From Acidobacteriaceae bacterium (GTDB lineage Bacteria; Acidobacteriota; Terriglobia; Terriglobales; Acidobacteriaceae), in assembly GCA_003138365.1 (NCBI GenBank), contig PLFY01000084.1:93488-127848 (forward strand): 34,361 nucleotides of DNA, in the 5' to 3' direction. Positions 25,779 to 34,361 of this stretch are shown here, piece by piece. Under the pieces are notes generated by a model. The model had not been told where the DNA came from. It saw only the letters and a list, made by a program, of their open reading frames with translations, and did not search any database. Within the stretch, counting starts at the first letter, position 1. Each line of letters begins with the position of its first letter. The position numbers and the translations under genes were made by a program.

Positions 25779-27464
25779 CTACGATCTTGCAGCGGGAGCA
25801 GCGATCCAGGCGCGCAGCAGCTTTCTTCCCGCCCAGCCCACAATCCCCAATCCGAATATGGCACAAAGCCACCCGAACACGTCGCCGTGCGCGGTGTAGA
25901 AGGTTACGTCGTCGCGGAATCCGTAACCGGCGGGCAGCGCGTCCACCTGGTGCCGTGGGATGCTCTGCCTCACCCGCCCATAAGGGTCGATCACCGCGGT
26001 GACGCCGGTGTTGGTGTCACGCAGAATCCAGCGGCGGTTTTCGATGGCCCTCATGCGCAGCATGTTCAGGTGCTGCCAGGGGGCGCTGGTGTCGCCGTAC
26101 CAGCCGTCGTCGCTGATGTTCACCAGCACCTCGGCGCCCAACTCCGGAAACTCCCGCACCTCGTCGGCAAAAACCGCCTCATAGCAGATGAAGACGCCGT
26201 AGCGGTGCGCGCGGCCGTCCTGGGTGGAAAGGCGAAAGACCTTGCGCTCGTCTCCGCGCGTAAAATCGGAAACCTTCCCCGTAAGCTTGCGGGCGAAAGC
26301 AAACAGGCGCTTGAAGGGAACATACTCGCCGTATGGGACGAGGTGAATCTTGTCGTAGCGCCCTACGCGGGCGCCATCCGCGCCCACGACCAGCGCGGAG
26401 TTGAAATAACGCCAGCCGCCGTCCTCCGCCGAGAAATCTGTCCCAATGTTGCCCACCACCAGCGGCGCCTGCTCCTGCCGGGCAATGGCCACGAGTGCTT
26501 GCTGAAACTTCGGGTCTCCTTCCTCAAATGGGGCTGGCGACTCCGGCCACACCACCAAGTCAGGATGCGTCGGATAGGGTGGGCAGACAATCTCGCCATT
26601 CGACGCGCCGGTCTGGGGGATTCCGGCGATGTAGGTTTTGCACTGCTCGCCGGCCAGCTTGGCGAATTCGGCAATATGCTGGTCCCACTCGCCGGGGCCC
26701 AGCCAGCGGTTGTCGCCAGCCACGTCCAAATTGGGCTGGATCAGCACGGCGCTGGCGGTAGGCGCGGGCCTGGGCGGCTCCATGGTCACGCCCGCCGCAC
26801 CCACCATCAGCAGGACGGCCCCGGCGATGCCCGACGGCAGCCTCCCGGAACAGCGGTCCAAGAGGAGCCCCCCGGCGATCAGCGCATTGACGAAAACCAG
26901 CACAAAGCTGATGCCGTAGACCCCGGTCCAGGGCGCGAGCTGATTGACCAGACCGTTGTCCACCTGCGAGTAGCCCAACTGATCCCAGGGAACGCTGGTG
27001 ATGCGCGATGCGGCCAGCTCCAACCCGGCCCACAGGATGGGCGCCGCAGCCAGCGCCAGCCGCGTGCTTCCGGTTGCCTTCCGCACCAGCATGACGCCAA
27101 GGCCGAAGAGCCCGAAGTAGAGCCCCAGCACCAAGCTGTATCCCACCAGCAACAGCGTCGGCGCAAATGGCGGCATGTCGCCGTACCGGAGCATGACATC
27201 GCGCACCCAGTAGCAATTTCCCGCGTACCACAGGAAGCCGCAAAAGTAGGCCAGAAGAAAGGCTCGCCGCAGGGGGCGCGGCTGCTCCGTCGCGGGCTTT
27301 GACAGGATGGCCCACAACAGCGGGACCAGGCCGAACCATGCAAAGACGGTGCGCCAGACGGGAAGCGGTCCGGCCAGCGGAAACGGCAACTCGAGCAAGC
27401 CAGCGGAGATGCCAGCCGCGGCCCATAACTTCCAGGCCCCTGACTTCCAGAAGGTACGTTGCAT
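25779..27464 (-). CDS. lnt: Apolipoprotein N-acyltransferase
   Basis: Multi-TM N-terminus; nitrilase domain LVVWPESPAPFEEG, YDKIHLVPYGEYVPFK, YGVFICYEAVFADEVRE, NISDDGWYGDTSAPWQHLNMLRMRAIENRRWILRDTNTGVTAVIDPYG. Confidence 0.96.
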   Translation of the reverse strand: MQRTFWKSGAWKLWAAAGISAGLLELPFPLAGPLPVWRTVFAWFGLVPLLWAILSKPATEQPRPLRRAFLLAYFCGFLWYAGNCYWVRDVMLRYGDMPPFAPTLLLVGYSLVLGLYFGLFGLGVMLVRKATGSTRLALAAAPILWAGLELAASRITSVPWDQLGYSQVDNGLVNQLAPWTGVYGISFVLVFVNALIAGGLLLDRCSGRLPSGIAGAVLLMVGAAGVTMEPPRPAPTASAVLIQPNLDVAGDNRWLGPGEWDQHIAEFAKLAGEQCKTYIAGIPQTGASNGEIVCPPYPTHPDLVVWPESPAPFEEGDPKFQQALVAIARQEQAPLVVGNIGTDFSAEDGGWRYFNSALVVGADGARVGRYDKIHLVPYGEYVPFKRLFAFARKLTGKVSDFTRGDERKVFRLSTQDGRAHRYGVFICYEAVFADEVREFPELGAEVLVNISDDGWYGDTSAPWQHLNMLRMRAIENRRWILRDTNTGVTAVIDPYGRVRQSIPRHQVDALPAGYGFRDDVTFYTAHGDVFGWLCAIFGLGIVGWAGRKLLRAWIAAPAARS

Positions 27465-27697
27465 ACAGGGCCGAGTTTATCGCATCCGGCGCCTGGGCGC
27501 AGAGATCACCACACAGCGAAAGCCCACGAGGGTCAATTACCGAATGCTGGGCGCTTTTCATTGGGAAGAAACACAAGGCCGAGTCGCCCATGCTGACAGT
27601 AAATTCGGAGATACAATTCCCCAAAGCATTTGTGGCGTTTTTTGCCTCAGCCTTTTCGCGCTCGCTGCAAAACCCAGAACAGGTTACAATCGACCCT

Positions 27698-27823
27698 ATG
27701 TTACTTGCCGTTTTTGCAATGCGGGTACTGACGTGGATGTTTTTTGTCGGCTTAGTCGGTTCGGCCGTGGTCGTCCTCATCAGCTTCTGGGAAGATGGAA
27801 AAGAACTGTTTGGCAAGGATTAA
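27698..27823 (+). CDS. Small single-TM membrane protein
   Basis: MLLAVFAMRVLTWMFFVGLVGSAVVVLISFWEDGKELFGKD; TACAAT 7 nt before ATG; alternative start at 27719. Confidence 0.5.
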   Translation: MLLAVFAMRVLTWMFFVGLVGSAVVVLISFWEDGKELFGKD

Positions 27824-27867
27824 AAGGACTTATCCTCGCTGTCGCCGGCGAAGCTCCCAATTTTGTA

Positions 27868-27896
27868 TTGACTCCGTAACAATTCGGACATAAACT
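27868..27896 (+). promoter_or_regulatory. Predicted sigma70-type promoter for the APC permease gene
   Basis: TTGACT (27868-27873), 17 nt, TAAACT (27891-27896). Confidence 0.55.
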
Positions 27897-27966
27897 CACC
27901 GAAGGGCCGGCGATGATATCGCTCTCTCGAGTCTGAAACGCCGGCCATTGCGTCGGCACCTTCACG

Positions 27967-30342
27967 ATGGCATCTTCCCGAACGACCGTCGCCCCACCCT
28001 CCAACCGCGTCCGGCTCATCGTGGCATCCTCCGTGATGCTCACGTTCATCTCCTTTTGGCGCGCGGCGGCCATTGTCCTTTGCGATCTTGGCTCATCCGC
28101 CTTTTATGCCGGCGGCATCGCTGAAGAAGCGGTGGGCGCAGCCGCGCCATGGTTCATCCTCGGCATCATGCTGTTCAGTTTTGCGGTTCGCGCGGTCTAT
28201 GTCGAGAGCTGTTCGATGTTTACCCGCGGCGGCGTTTACCGCGTGGTGAAGGAGGCCCTGGGCGGCACCTTTGCCAAGATCAGCGTATCCGCCCTCATGT
28301 TCGACTACATTCTTACCGGACCGATCTCCGGTGTGTCCGCCGGACAATATATTACAGGACTGATGAATGAAATGATGGTGGTCGCCAATAATAGCCACTG
28401 GCTTCCTCCAGCTCTGATGACCGCGCAGAACAGCCCCTTCCAGTTTGATATGAATCACACCGCGGCGGTCTTCGCGGCTGCGGTGACCATCTATTACTGG
28501 TGGCAGAACATCAAGGGCATCGAGGAGTCCAGCGGCAAGGCACTGCGGGTCATGCAGATTACCACGGTGATGGTGATCATCCTCTTGCTGTGGGGAGTTT
28601 TCTCGGTGATGGTGCGCGGTGTCCATCTGCCGCCGCCGCCCACGCCATCGCATCTCAAGTTCAGCACCGATGCGCTGGGCTTCCTCAAGGGAACTCGGCT
28701 GGTGCCGATGCTTGGTCTGTTCGGGATTCTCATGGCCTTCGGCCACTCTGTCCTGGCCATGAGCGGCGAAGAAAGCCTGGCCCAGGTGAATCGCGAGATT
28801 GAGCACCCAAAGCTCAAGAACCTCAAGCGAGCGGCAATCGTAATTGCCATCTATAGCCTGATCTTTACCGGGGGCGCCACACTGCTGGCCTCCATGCTCA
28901 TCCCCACATGGCAACGCACCCACATCTACCAGGACAACCTGATCGCCGGCCTGGCCATGTATATGGTCGGTCCCATGTTCTGGCGCATTGCCTTCCGCAT
29001 CTTCGTGGTGCTGGTCGGATTCCTGATCCTCTCCGGGGCCATCAACACCTCCATGATCGGCTCGACGGGCGTGCTGATGCGCGTGGCCGAAGACGGTGTA
29101 CTCACCGACTGGTTCCGCAAGCCACACCCCAAGTTCGGCACCAGCCATCGCATTGTCAATCTGGTCTTCATTCTCCAGATGATCACCATCGTCGCCAGCA
29201 GGGGCGACGTGATCACCCTCGGTGAGGCATACGCCTTCGGCGTCATCTGGTCGTTCACATTCAACAGCCTGGCCATGCTAGTCCTGCGCTGGAAGTACCA
29301 CGGCGAGCGTGGCTGGAAGGTTCCTCCCAATCTGCGCATCGGAAACTTCGAGATTCCCATCGGTCTGCTCTCGGTGTTTCTGGTGTTGCTCTCGACCGCC
29401 GTCGTCAACCTGTTCACCAAGTCCGTAGCCACGGTGAGCGGCTGTGTATTTGCCGCGGCCTTCTTTATCGTCTTCTCCGTCTCAGAACGCCAGAACCTGC
29501 GCAAGCATGCCATCACAGCTCGGCAGATGAAGGATCAATTCCAGCTCGAACACCAGGACACGGTGAGCCGGGAGTCGGCGGCCATTCGTCCCGGAGGCGT
29601 CATGGTAACTATGCGCGACGACGCCAATCCTCTTGCGCTCAAGTGGACTCTATCCCGGACAAACACCGATGACCAGGATGTCGTCGTCATCAGCGTCCGC
29701 ATGATGGGCGCCGGCGGACCGGAGTATCTTAGCGCCGAGGAGCAGAGCTTCAGCGAACACGAGCAAATGGTCTTCACCAAGGCTGTCTCCGTTGCCGAGA
29801 GCTTTGGCAAGAAAGTGTCGCTCCTGGTGGTTCCTGCCGGGGACGTGTTCGCGGCTCTTGTGCAGGGAGCAAACTCGCTGGAGATGGACTCAGTTGTTTC
29901 CGGCGTTTCCAGCAAATTGACAGCCGAGGAACAGGCCTTTCACATGGGACAGGCCTGGGAGGCGCTGGCCGGGGCCAAGCGCCAGTTCAACTTTTATGTC
30001 ATCGATCCCAGCGGTGGGGTCAAGGTGTTTTACATCGGGCCGCACGCGCCCAACCTGAGTCCAGACGACGTGCAACTGGTACACCGGTTGTGGCTGAATA
30101 TGCGCCGCGATCCCTCCGTGCCCGACCTGCACCACAGCGACATCATCACCTATGCGCTCACGCGGCTGGCCGGCCAATATGCCCGCGAGAAGCAGGAGAT
30201 ACTGCGCGATCTGCGCAACTATCGCGCAGCCGAGGCGCCGGCGGCGCTGCGCCTCGGCGGACAGGCGCTTCCTAACATCCCGGCTACCCCGCCCGCGCCC
30301 GCGCTACCCCCACTCCCGCCCAAAACGCCGAACTCTCTTTAG
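27967..30342 (+). CDS. APC-superfamily amino-acid permease with a long C-terminal soluble domain
   Basis: About 12 predicted TM helices (e.g. MLTFISFWRAAAIVLCDLGSSAFYAGGIAEEAVGAAAPWFILGIM; GHSVLAMSGEESLAQVNREI), then about 270 aa of soluble sequence. Confidence 0.85.
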   Translation: MASSRTTVAPPSNRVRLIVASSVMLTFISFWRAAAIVLCDLGSSAFYAGGIAEEAVGAAAPWFILGIMLFSFAVRAVYVESCSMFTRGGVYRVVKEALGGTFAKISVSALMFDYILTGPISGVSAGQYITGLMNEMMVVANNSHWLPPALMTAQNSPFQFDMNHTAAVFAAAVTIYYWWQNIKGIEESSGKALRVMQITTVMVIILLLWGVFSVMVRGVHLPPPPTPSHLKFSTDALGFLKGTRLVPMLGLFGILMAFGHSVLAMSGEESLAQVNREIEHPKLKNLKRAAIVIAIYSLIFTGGATLLASMLIPTWQRTHIYQDNLIAGLAMYMVGPMFWRIAFRIFVVLVGFLILSGAINTSMIGSTGVLMRVAEDGVLTDWFRKPHPKFGTSHRIVNLVFILQMITIVASRGDVITLGEAYAFGVIWSFTFNSLAMLVLRWKYHGERGWKVPPNLRIGNFEIPIGLLSVFLVLLSTAVVNLFTKSVATVSGCVFAAAFFIVFSVSERQNLRKHAITARQMKDQFQLEHQDTVSRESAAIRPGGVMVTMRDDANPLALKWTLSRTNTDDQDVVVISVRMMGAGGPEYLSAEEQSFSEHEQMVFTKAVSVAESFGKKVSLLVVPAGDVFAALVQGANSLEMDSVVSGVSSKLTAEEQAFHMGQAWEALAGAKRQFNFYVIDPSGGVKVFYIGPHAPNLSPDDVQLVHRLWLNMRRDPSVPDLHHSDIITYALTRLAGQYAREKQEILRDLRNYRAAEAPAALRLGGQALPNIPATPPAPALPPLPPKTPNSL

Positions 30343-30580
30343 AACTCCGGCTGGTTCTCTCTTCGTCAGATAGGTTTGCGGAAGCTAAGCACTATCTCCT
30401 CCGGCCCATGCGGGTCTCCCGCCAGAACGCTTCAGCGTCAGTAACTTTCCACATTTTTTGTTTGTAAAAGAGTCTACAGTTGCGTATTGTGTTTCAAGGA
30501 CAAGTGGTTGACCCGCGCGCGTTTTTTCACTTAGGCACAACGGGAATTGGGCCACTTATAAAGACCTGACAGGAGGAACC

Positions 30581-30811
30581 GTGGGAGTTTCAGAGATTCT
30601 GATACAGATCGATCGGGAGATCGCCCAGTTGCAACATGCGCGCGCCCTGCTGGGTGGTAAAGTCGCGCCGGCAACTAAGAAGGTTGCGGCAGCCCCCGCC
30701 GCCAAGAAAAAGGCCAAGAAGAAAAGGAACCTCACCCCTGAAGGCCGGAAGCGCATTGCCGAAGCTGTCAAGCGCCGCTGGGCTGAGCAAAAGAAGGCAG
30801 CTGCAAAGTAA
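30581..30811 (+). CDS. Small Lys/Ala-rich basic protein, possibly nucleic-acid binding
   Basis: GTG start preceded by AGGAGG; helix MGVSEILIQIDREIAQLQHARALL, linker ATKKVAAAPAAKKKAKKKRN, tail LTPEGRKRIAEAVKRRWAEQKK. Confidence 0.7.
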   Translation: MGVSEILIQIDREIAQLQHARALLGGKVAPATKKVAAAPAAKKKAKKKRNLTPEGRKRIAEAVKRRWAEQKKAAAK

Positions 30812-30891
30812 CTGGCCGGCGGAAAGATCATGGGCTGGCTTGAGCGCCAGCCCATTTTCCGTTTCTGCGCCTTGACCGGGGATGATGCCGA

Positions 30892-31596
30892 CTAGATCGC
30901 TTCCCCTGGGGCACACAGGACCACATGGACGCTGGCATCGACCAGTGCAATCAGTTCCTCTGGTGTGCCCTTCAGCGGCGGGAATGTGCCGAAGTGCAGC
31001 GGTAGCACGGTTGCCGGTTTTAGAAAGCTGACTGCCAGCGCGGCCTCCTTCGGTCCCATGGTGAAATGCCCCCCGATGGGAAGCATAGCCACCTCGGGCC
31101 GGTAGAGTTCTCGAATCAGATTCATATCGCTGAAGACCGCTGTATCTCCGGCATGATAAAGCACCGGACCGTCCGTAATAGTTAGAACATACCCGGCGGC
31201 AACTCCCACATAGTGCGTTCCCTGGTCATCCTGCGCCGCCGAAGAGTGTTTGGCCTCGACCATGGTGGCCGCCACGTCATCCAGTTGCACAGTTCCACCA
31301 AGATTCATCCCAATCGTATCGGCCACTCCCTTACCTGCCACATAGGCTGCCAGTTCATAAATTGCCACCACGGTGGAACTGTGGCTCGCTGCCGCCCACA
31401 CCACATCGGCGATATGGTCGCCATGGCCGTGGGTCAGCAGGATGTAATGAATCTTGGCCGGTAACACAAAGTTCTTCGGGTACTTGGGATTCTCCGCAAT
31501 GAACGGATCAATCAGGATGTTTGTGCCCTTGGCGGTCTGGACCAGCACGGTGGCATGCCCAAGCCAGGTGATGCGCGTTCCCTTCAATGAATCCAT
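30892..31596 (-). CDS. UPF0173-type metal-dependent hydrolase (beta-lactamase fold)
   Basis: ITWLGHATVLVQTAKGTNILIDPFI, LLTHGHGDHIADVV, YHAGDTAVFSDM; start at 31596 preceded by GGGAGGAA. Confidence 0.93.
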   Translation of the reverse strand: MDSLKGTRITWLGHATVLVQTAKGTNILIDPFIAENPKYPKNFVLPAKIHYILLTHGHGDHIADVVWAAASHSSTVVAIYELAAYVAGKGVADTIGMNLGGTVQLDDVAATMVEAKHSSAAQDDQGTHYVGVAAGYVLTITDGPVLYHAGDTAVFSDMNLIRELYRPEVAMLPIGGHFTMGPKEAALAVSFLKPATVLPLHFGTFPPLKGTPEELIALVDASVHVVLCAPGEAI

Positions 31597-31631
31597 GTTT
31601 CCTCCCTCAGGACAACTGGTCCGGTGATGCT

Positions 31632-32285
31632 CTACCGAGTCATGATGACTTCGGAGACGCTGTCTTTTGCCAGGAACTGCCTGTGGCCCGACCAGCCGGC
31701 GAAAAGGCGCTCGATGCTGCGGTTGGTAGAGGCGCGCTGGATGGGAAAGGCCTGTGCCAACTGCACTTCCACATCGTCGCCCGGGGTGACGTGAAAGCGG
31801 CAGTGTACGGTCTCCTCGCCCTGGGTCCGCGTGTGAAATAAAGCCAAAACCTGGCCGCCCGGATTCATGGCCGAAAACAGATGCGCGACCACCGGCGCCA
31901 CCAGCGGTTCGGGCAGGTAGTCGAGCGCCGTCCACAGCAGCGCCACGTCAAAGGTGCGCCCGGCAAAATTGAGGGCCTGTTCCAGAAAACCACTGACGTT
32001 CCAAACCGGATTGCCGTCTTCGTCGGTTCCGGTCTGCCAGTTCCCGGTGCAGGCATCGTAGACCAGATCTGCAAGAAAGACGCTATGGCCCAGCCCGGTG
32101 AGGTAGTTGATATTGGCAGGCGACGTATAACCGGTGTCCACAATGCAAAGCCCTGGATCGGCCTGGAGCCGTTTGCGCAACGCAGCCCAACCAGGGGAGT
32201 AGCGCGGCACTCTAGGCCCGCTAAACCCCGGTGTGGAAGCGGCAGGGCCGCTCTCCTGCTTCTTCTCAAACCAACGGCTAAGCAA
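31632..32285 (-). CDS. Putative SAM-dependent methyltransferase-like protein
   Basis: CIVDTGYTSPANINYLTGLGHSVFLADLVYDA, FDVALLWTALDYLPEPLVAPVVAHLFSAMNPGG. Confidence 0.65.
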   Translation of the reverse strand: MLSRWFEKKQESGPAASTPGFSGPRVPRYSPGWAALRKRLQADPGLCIVDTGYTSPANINYLTGLGHSVFLADLVYDACTGNWQTGTDEDGNPVWNVSGFLEQALNFAGRTFDVALLWTALDYLPEPLVAPVVAHLFSAMNPGGQVLALFHTRTQGEETVHCRFHVTPGDDVEVQLAQAFPIQRASTNRSIERLFAGWSGHRQFLAKDSVSEVIMTR

Positions 32286-32345
32286 CCCGAAATCCCCTTG
32301 CGGCCGAACAGGTCATTGCCTGTCAGGCCGAATCGCGGCGGCCTG

Positions 32346-32729
32346 TCAAAAGATGAGGCCCGCCTGCGGCGCATGGGCGCCGTCGTGCGCCTTGGCCGCG
32401 GTTTGCGTCAAGTCCACTTTGCCCCGGAATACCGCGTTATCCTCCACCGCGAGGCGGAGCGCGCGAATATCCCCTTCCACGTTGCAGCCGGCGCGCAGTT
32501 CAACCCGGCCGCTGGCAACCACATTGCCTTTCACCTGGCCCAGAATCAGCACATCCTTGGCGGACAGGTCGGCTGCAACGTTTGCATTGGGGCCGATCGT
32601 CAACCGGCTCTCTGAGAGGTTCACGGTCCCCTCTACGCGCCCATCCACAATCAAGTCTTCACTACCCTTCACTTCGCCGCAAATCACGACGGTCTTGCCG
32701 ATGCGCGCGGGAGAGTTCTCCACTGCCAT
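32346..32729 (-). CDS. Bactofilin (polymer-forming cytoskeletal protein)
   Basis: VVICGEVKGSEDLIVDGRVEGTVNLSESRLTIGPNANVAADLSAKDVLILGQVKGNVVASGRVELRAGCNVEGDI beta-repeat pattern. Confidence 0.93.
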   Translation of the reverse strand: MAVENSPARIGKTVVICGEVKGSEDLIVDGRVEGTVNLSESRLTIGPNANVAADLSAKDVLILGQVKGNVVASGRVELRAGCNVEGDIRALRLAVEDNAVFRGKVDLTQTAAKAHDGAHAPQAGLIF

Positions 32730-32885
32730 GGTTGTGTTCCTTCCGTGGGCCAGAACAAGGCCCTGCCCGAACTATACGCAAACCGGCCGCACTGCTTCAA
32801 TCTGGGAAACCGGATTGGTACCGTCGCGTCAAATAAATCATGCCGAACCGCAACGCTCCGCAAGGGGCCAATCCCCGCTAAACTA

Positions 32886-33776
32886 ATGGTTATGCGCAGG
32901 TCGTTGATCCTCTTCCTTCTGCTGCCCTGGGCGGTTCTATTCCCTGTGCCGGCGAAGACTCAAACCGCTCCATCCACTCCGCCGGCTCTCACCTCCGTTC
33001 AGGCCCAGGCGCTGGTGGAGCGCGCGCTTGCCACCGAATCCCGCGCCGCCCAGGAATTCAGCCACCCGAGCCACCCCATGCGCTACCGGCTGCGCAAGTC
33101 CAGCCCGCGCCTGACCTCAACCAAGGAGATTGTGGAAACCGGCGACGGCGATGTGGCCCGCCTGGTGGAAATCAACGACCAGCCGCTCAGCCACGCCGGC
33201 GAGCAGGCGGAACAGGCCCGGCTGGATGCGCTGCTGAATAACCCAGGGCTCCAGCAGCATCGCAAGCAGGGTGAGGACAACGATACGGCGCGCGCCATCA
33301 AGGTGTTGCGCGTGCTGCCCACGGCGTTCCTCTACCAGTTCGCGGGAACGGGCACAGCCGGCGCCGGGACGGTGGAGAAGTTTACCTTCAAGCCCAACCC
33401 GCAATTCTCGCCCCCTGACCTGGAGACGGAGGTGCTGACCGCCATGGCTGGCGAGGTATGGATCGACGCCGCCCAGGAGCGTGTAGTGCGTCTGGCGGGC
33501 AGCCTGCAACAGGACAAGGACATTGGCTGGGGCATCCTGGGCGAATTGAACAAGGGCGGTTGGGTCCAGATCGATCAGGCCGATGTGGGCGGCCACCAGT
33601 GGCGGATCGTGCATCTCCAGTTGAAGATGACCGGCCGCATGCTCTGGAAGACCAAGAACTCCGATTCCGTCCAGGACTACACCCGGTTTTCTCCGGTCCC
33701 CGCGGGCCTGAGCTACAAACAGGCCATTCAGCTTCTGCGCGCCAGTCCAGGTGGTTCGGCCAAAGGCGGCCGGTAG
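32886..33776 (+). CDS. Secreted hypothetical protein
   Basis: Signal peptide MVMRRSLILFLLLPWAVLFPVPAKTQT; no clear family recognised. Confidence 0.65.
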   Translation: MVMRRSLILFLLLPWAVLFPVPAKTQTAPSTPPALTSVQAQALVERALATESRAAQEFSHPSHPMRYRLRKSSPRLTSTKEIVETGDGDVARLVEINDQPLSHAGEQAEQARLDALLNNPGLQQHRKQGEDNDTARAIKVLRVLPTAFLYQFAGTGTAGAGTVEKFTFKPNPQFSPPDLETEVLTAMAGEVWIDAAQERVVRLAGSLQQDKDIGWGILGELNKGGWVQIDQADVGGHQWRIVHLQLKMTGRMLWKTKNSDSVQDYTRFSPVPAGLSYKQAIQLLRASPGGSAKGGR

Positions 33777-33848
33777 AAATCCAACACTTCGACAGCAAAG
33801 CGGCCCCACCCGGATGGATGGAGCCGCTTTGCTGTTTTGAGAGCAGCC

Positions 33849-34148
33849 TTACTTCACCTTGATGAGAATGATGACCAGGGTGAACAGGGTAAGAGACTCG
33901 ATGAGGGCCAGGCCGAGAACCAGAAAAATCATGAGGCCGCCACGGGCGCCGGGGTTGCGGGCCAGCGCTTCGCAAGCTGAAGCGGTTGCCTTGCCCTGAC
34001 CCAGGCCGCAGAGACCCGCGGCCAGCGCCATGCCGATGCCGGCGCCGATCGGCACCAGGCTGATGGAGGACGCGCCGCCATCGGCAAAGGCCGGAATGGC
34101 GAAGCACAGGACCGCAAGGGTCATGAATACATATTGAAGTTTCCGCAT
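33849..34148 (-). CDS. atpE: F-type ATP synthase subunit c with signal-peptide-like N-terminus
   Basis: IGAGIGMALAAGLCGLGQGKATASACEALARNPGARGGLMIFLVLGLALIESLTLFTLVIILI; MRKLQYVFMTLAVLCFAIPAFA N-terminus. Confidence 0.93.
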   Translation of the reverse strand: MRKLQYVFMTLAVLCFAIPAFADGGASSISLVPIGAGIGMALAAGLCGLGQGKATASACEALARNPGARGGLMIFLVLGLALIESLTLFTLVIILIKVK

Positions 34149-34361
34149 ATTTCTCCTGCTTCCCTGAGATTTGGCCGCCAGTGGGTGGTTGAAGCTCATC
34201 GTGCTGGCTCCCTCACGCTTGCGGCCGTCGTTTGTCCGGAGCGGAAGCGCTCTCCGGCGAATTCTCCTCGTCCTGGACGAGATGGTTGAAACCAAGGCCC
34301 TAGTTCTTTGGCCGTATGAAAATGTTCCTTTTGAAATGTAGCGCCGGCCTCCTGGTTGGAA

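Noticed and set aside
25701-27302. 533-aa ORF on + strand
   Set aside because: Antisense to lnt; His/Arg/Gly-rich shadow translation without domain motifs.
28093-29148. 351-aa ORF on - strand
   Set aside because: Antisense to the permease; His-rich composition typical of a shadow frame.
34250-34361. Possible atpB 3' end or a + strand gene start (ATG 34316)
   Set aside because: The sequence is truncated at the window edge and none of the frames gives a recognisable motif.

Overview
This high-GC window looks like an Acidobacteria-type chromosome segment (lineage inferred from protein style only). It is mostly housekeeping genes: a GH26-like protein with tandem domains, an NtrC-type two-component pair plus lipoprotein, nadK, tlyA, a YVTN lipoprotein, GH31, DUF92, YdcF, Sua5/TsaC, a TrmH-type methyltransferase, rarA, a DsbD-like protein, a CoA-binding protein, prfB, lnt, an APC permease, UPF0173, a methyltransferase, bactofilin and atpE. 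The accessory part is concentrated at about 17.3-18.9 kb and 22.9-25.5 kb. It holds several small toxin-antitoxin-like modules: two DUF4160/DUF2442-like pairs (one with the DUF2442-like protein fused to an HTH), a FitAB/VapBC pair, BrnTA, an orphan CopG-type antitoxin, and two decayed MqsA-like C-terminal fragments that form direct repeats around one module. Several of these modules have a short palindrome on or next to the predicted promoter. Other notable signals are the classic prfB +1 frameshift site (CTT TGA C), a probably degenerate second GH26 domain, REP-like palindromes, a heptamer repeat with an inverted counterpart, and possible leaderless promoters. All calls come from reading the sequence by eye; no searches were run.
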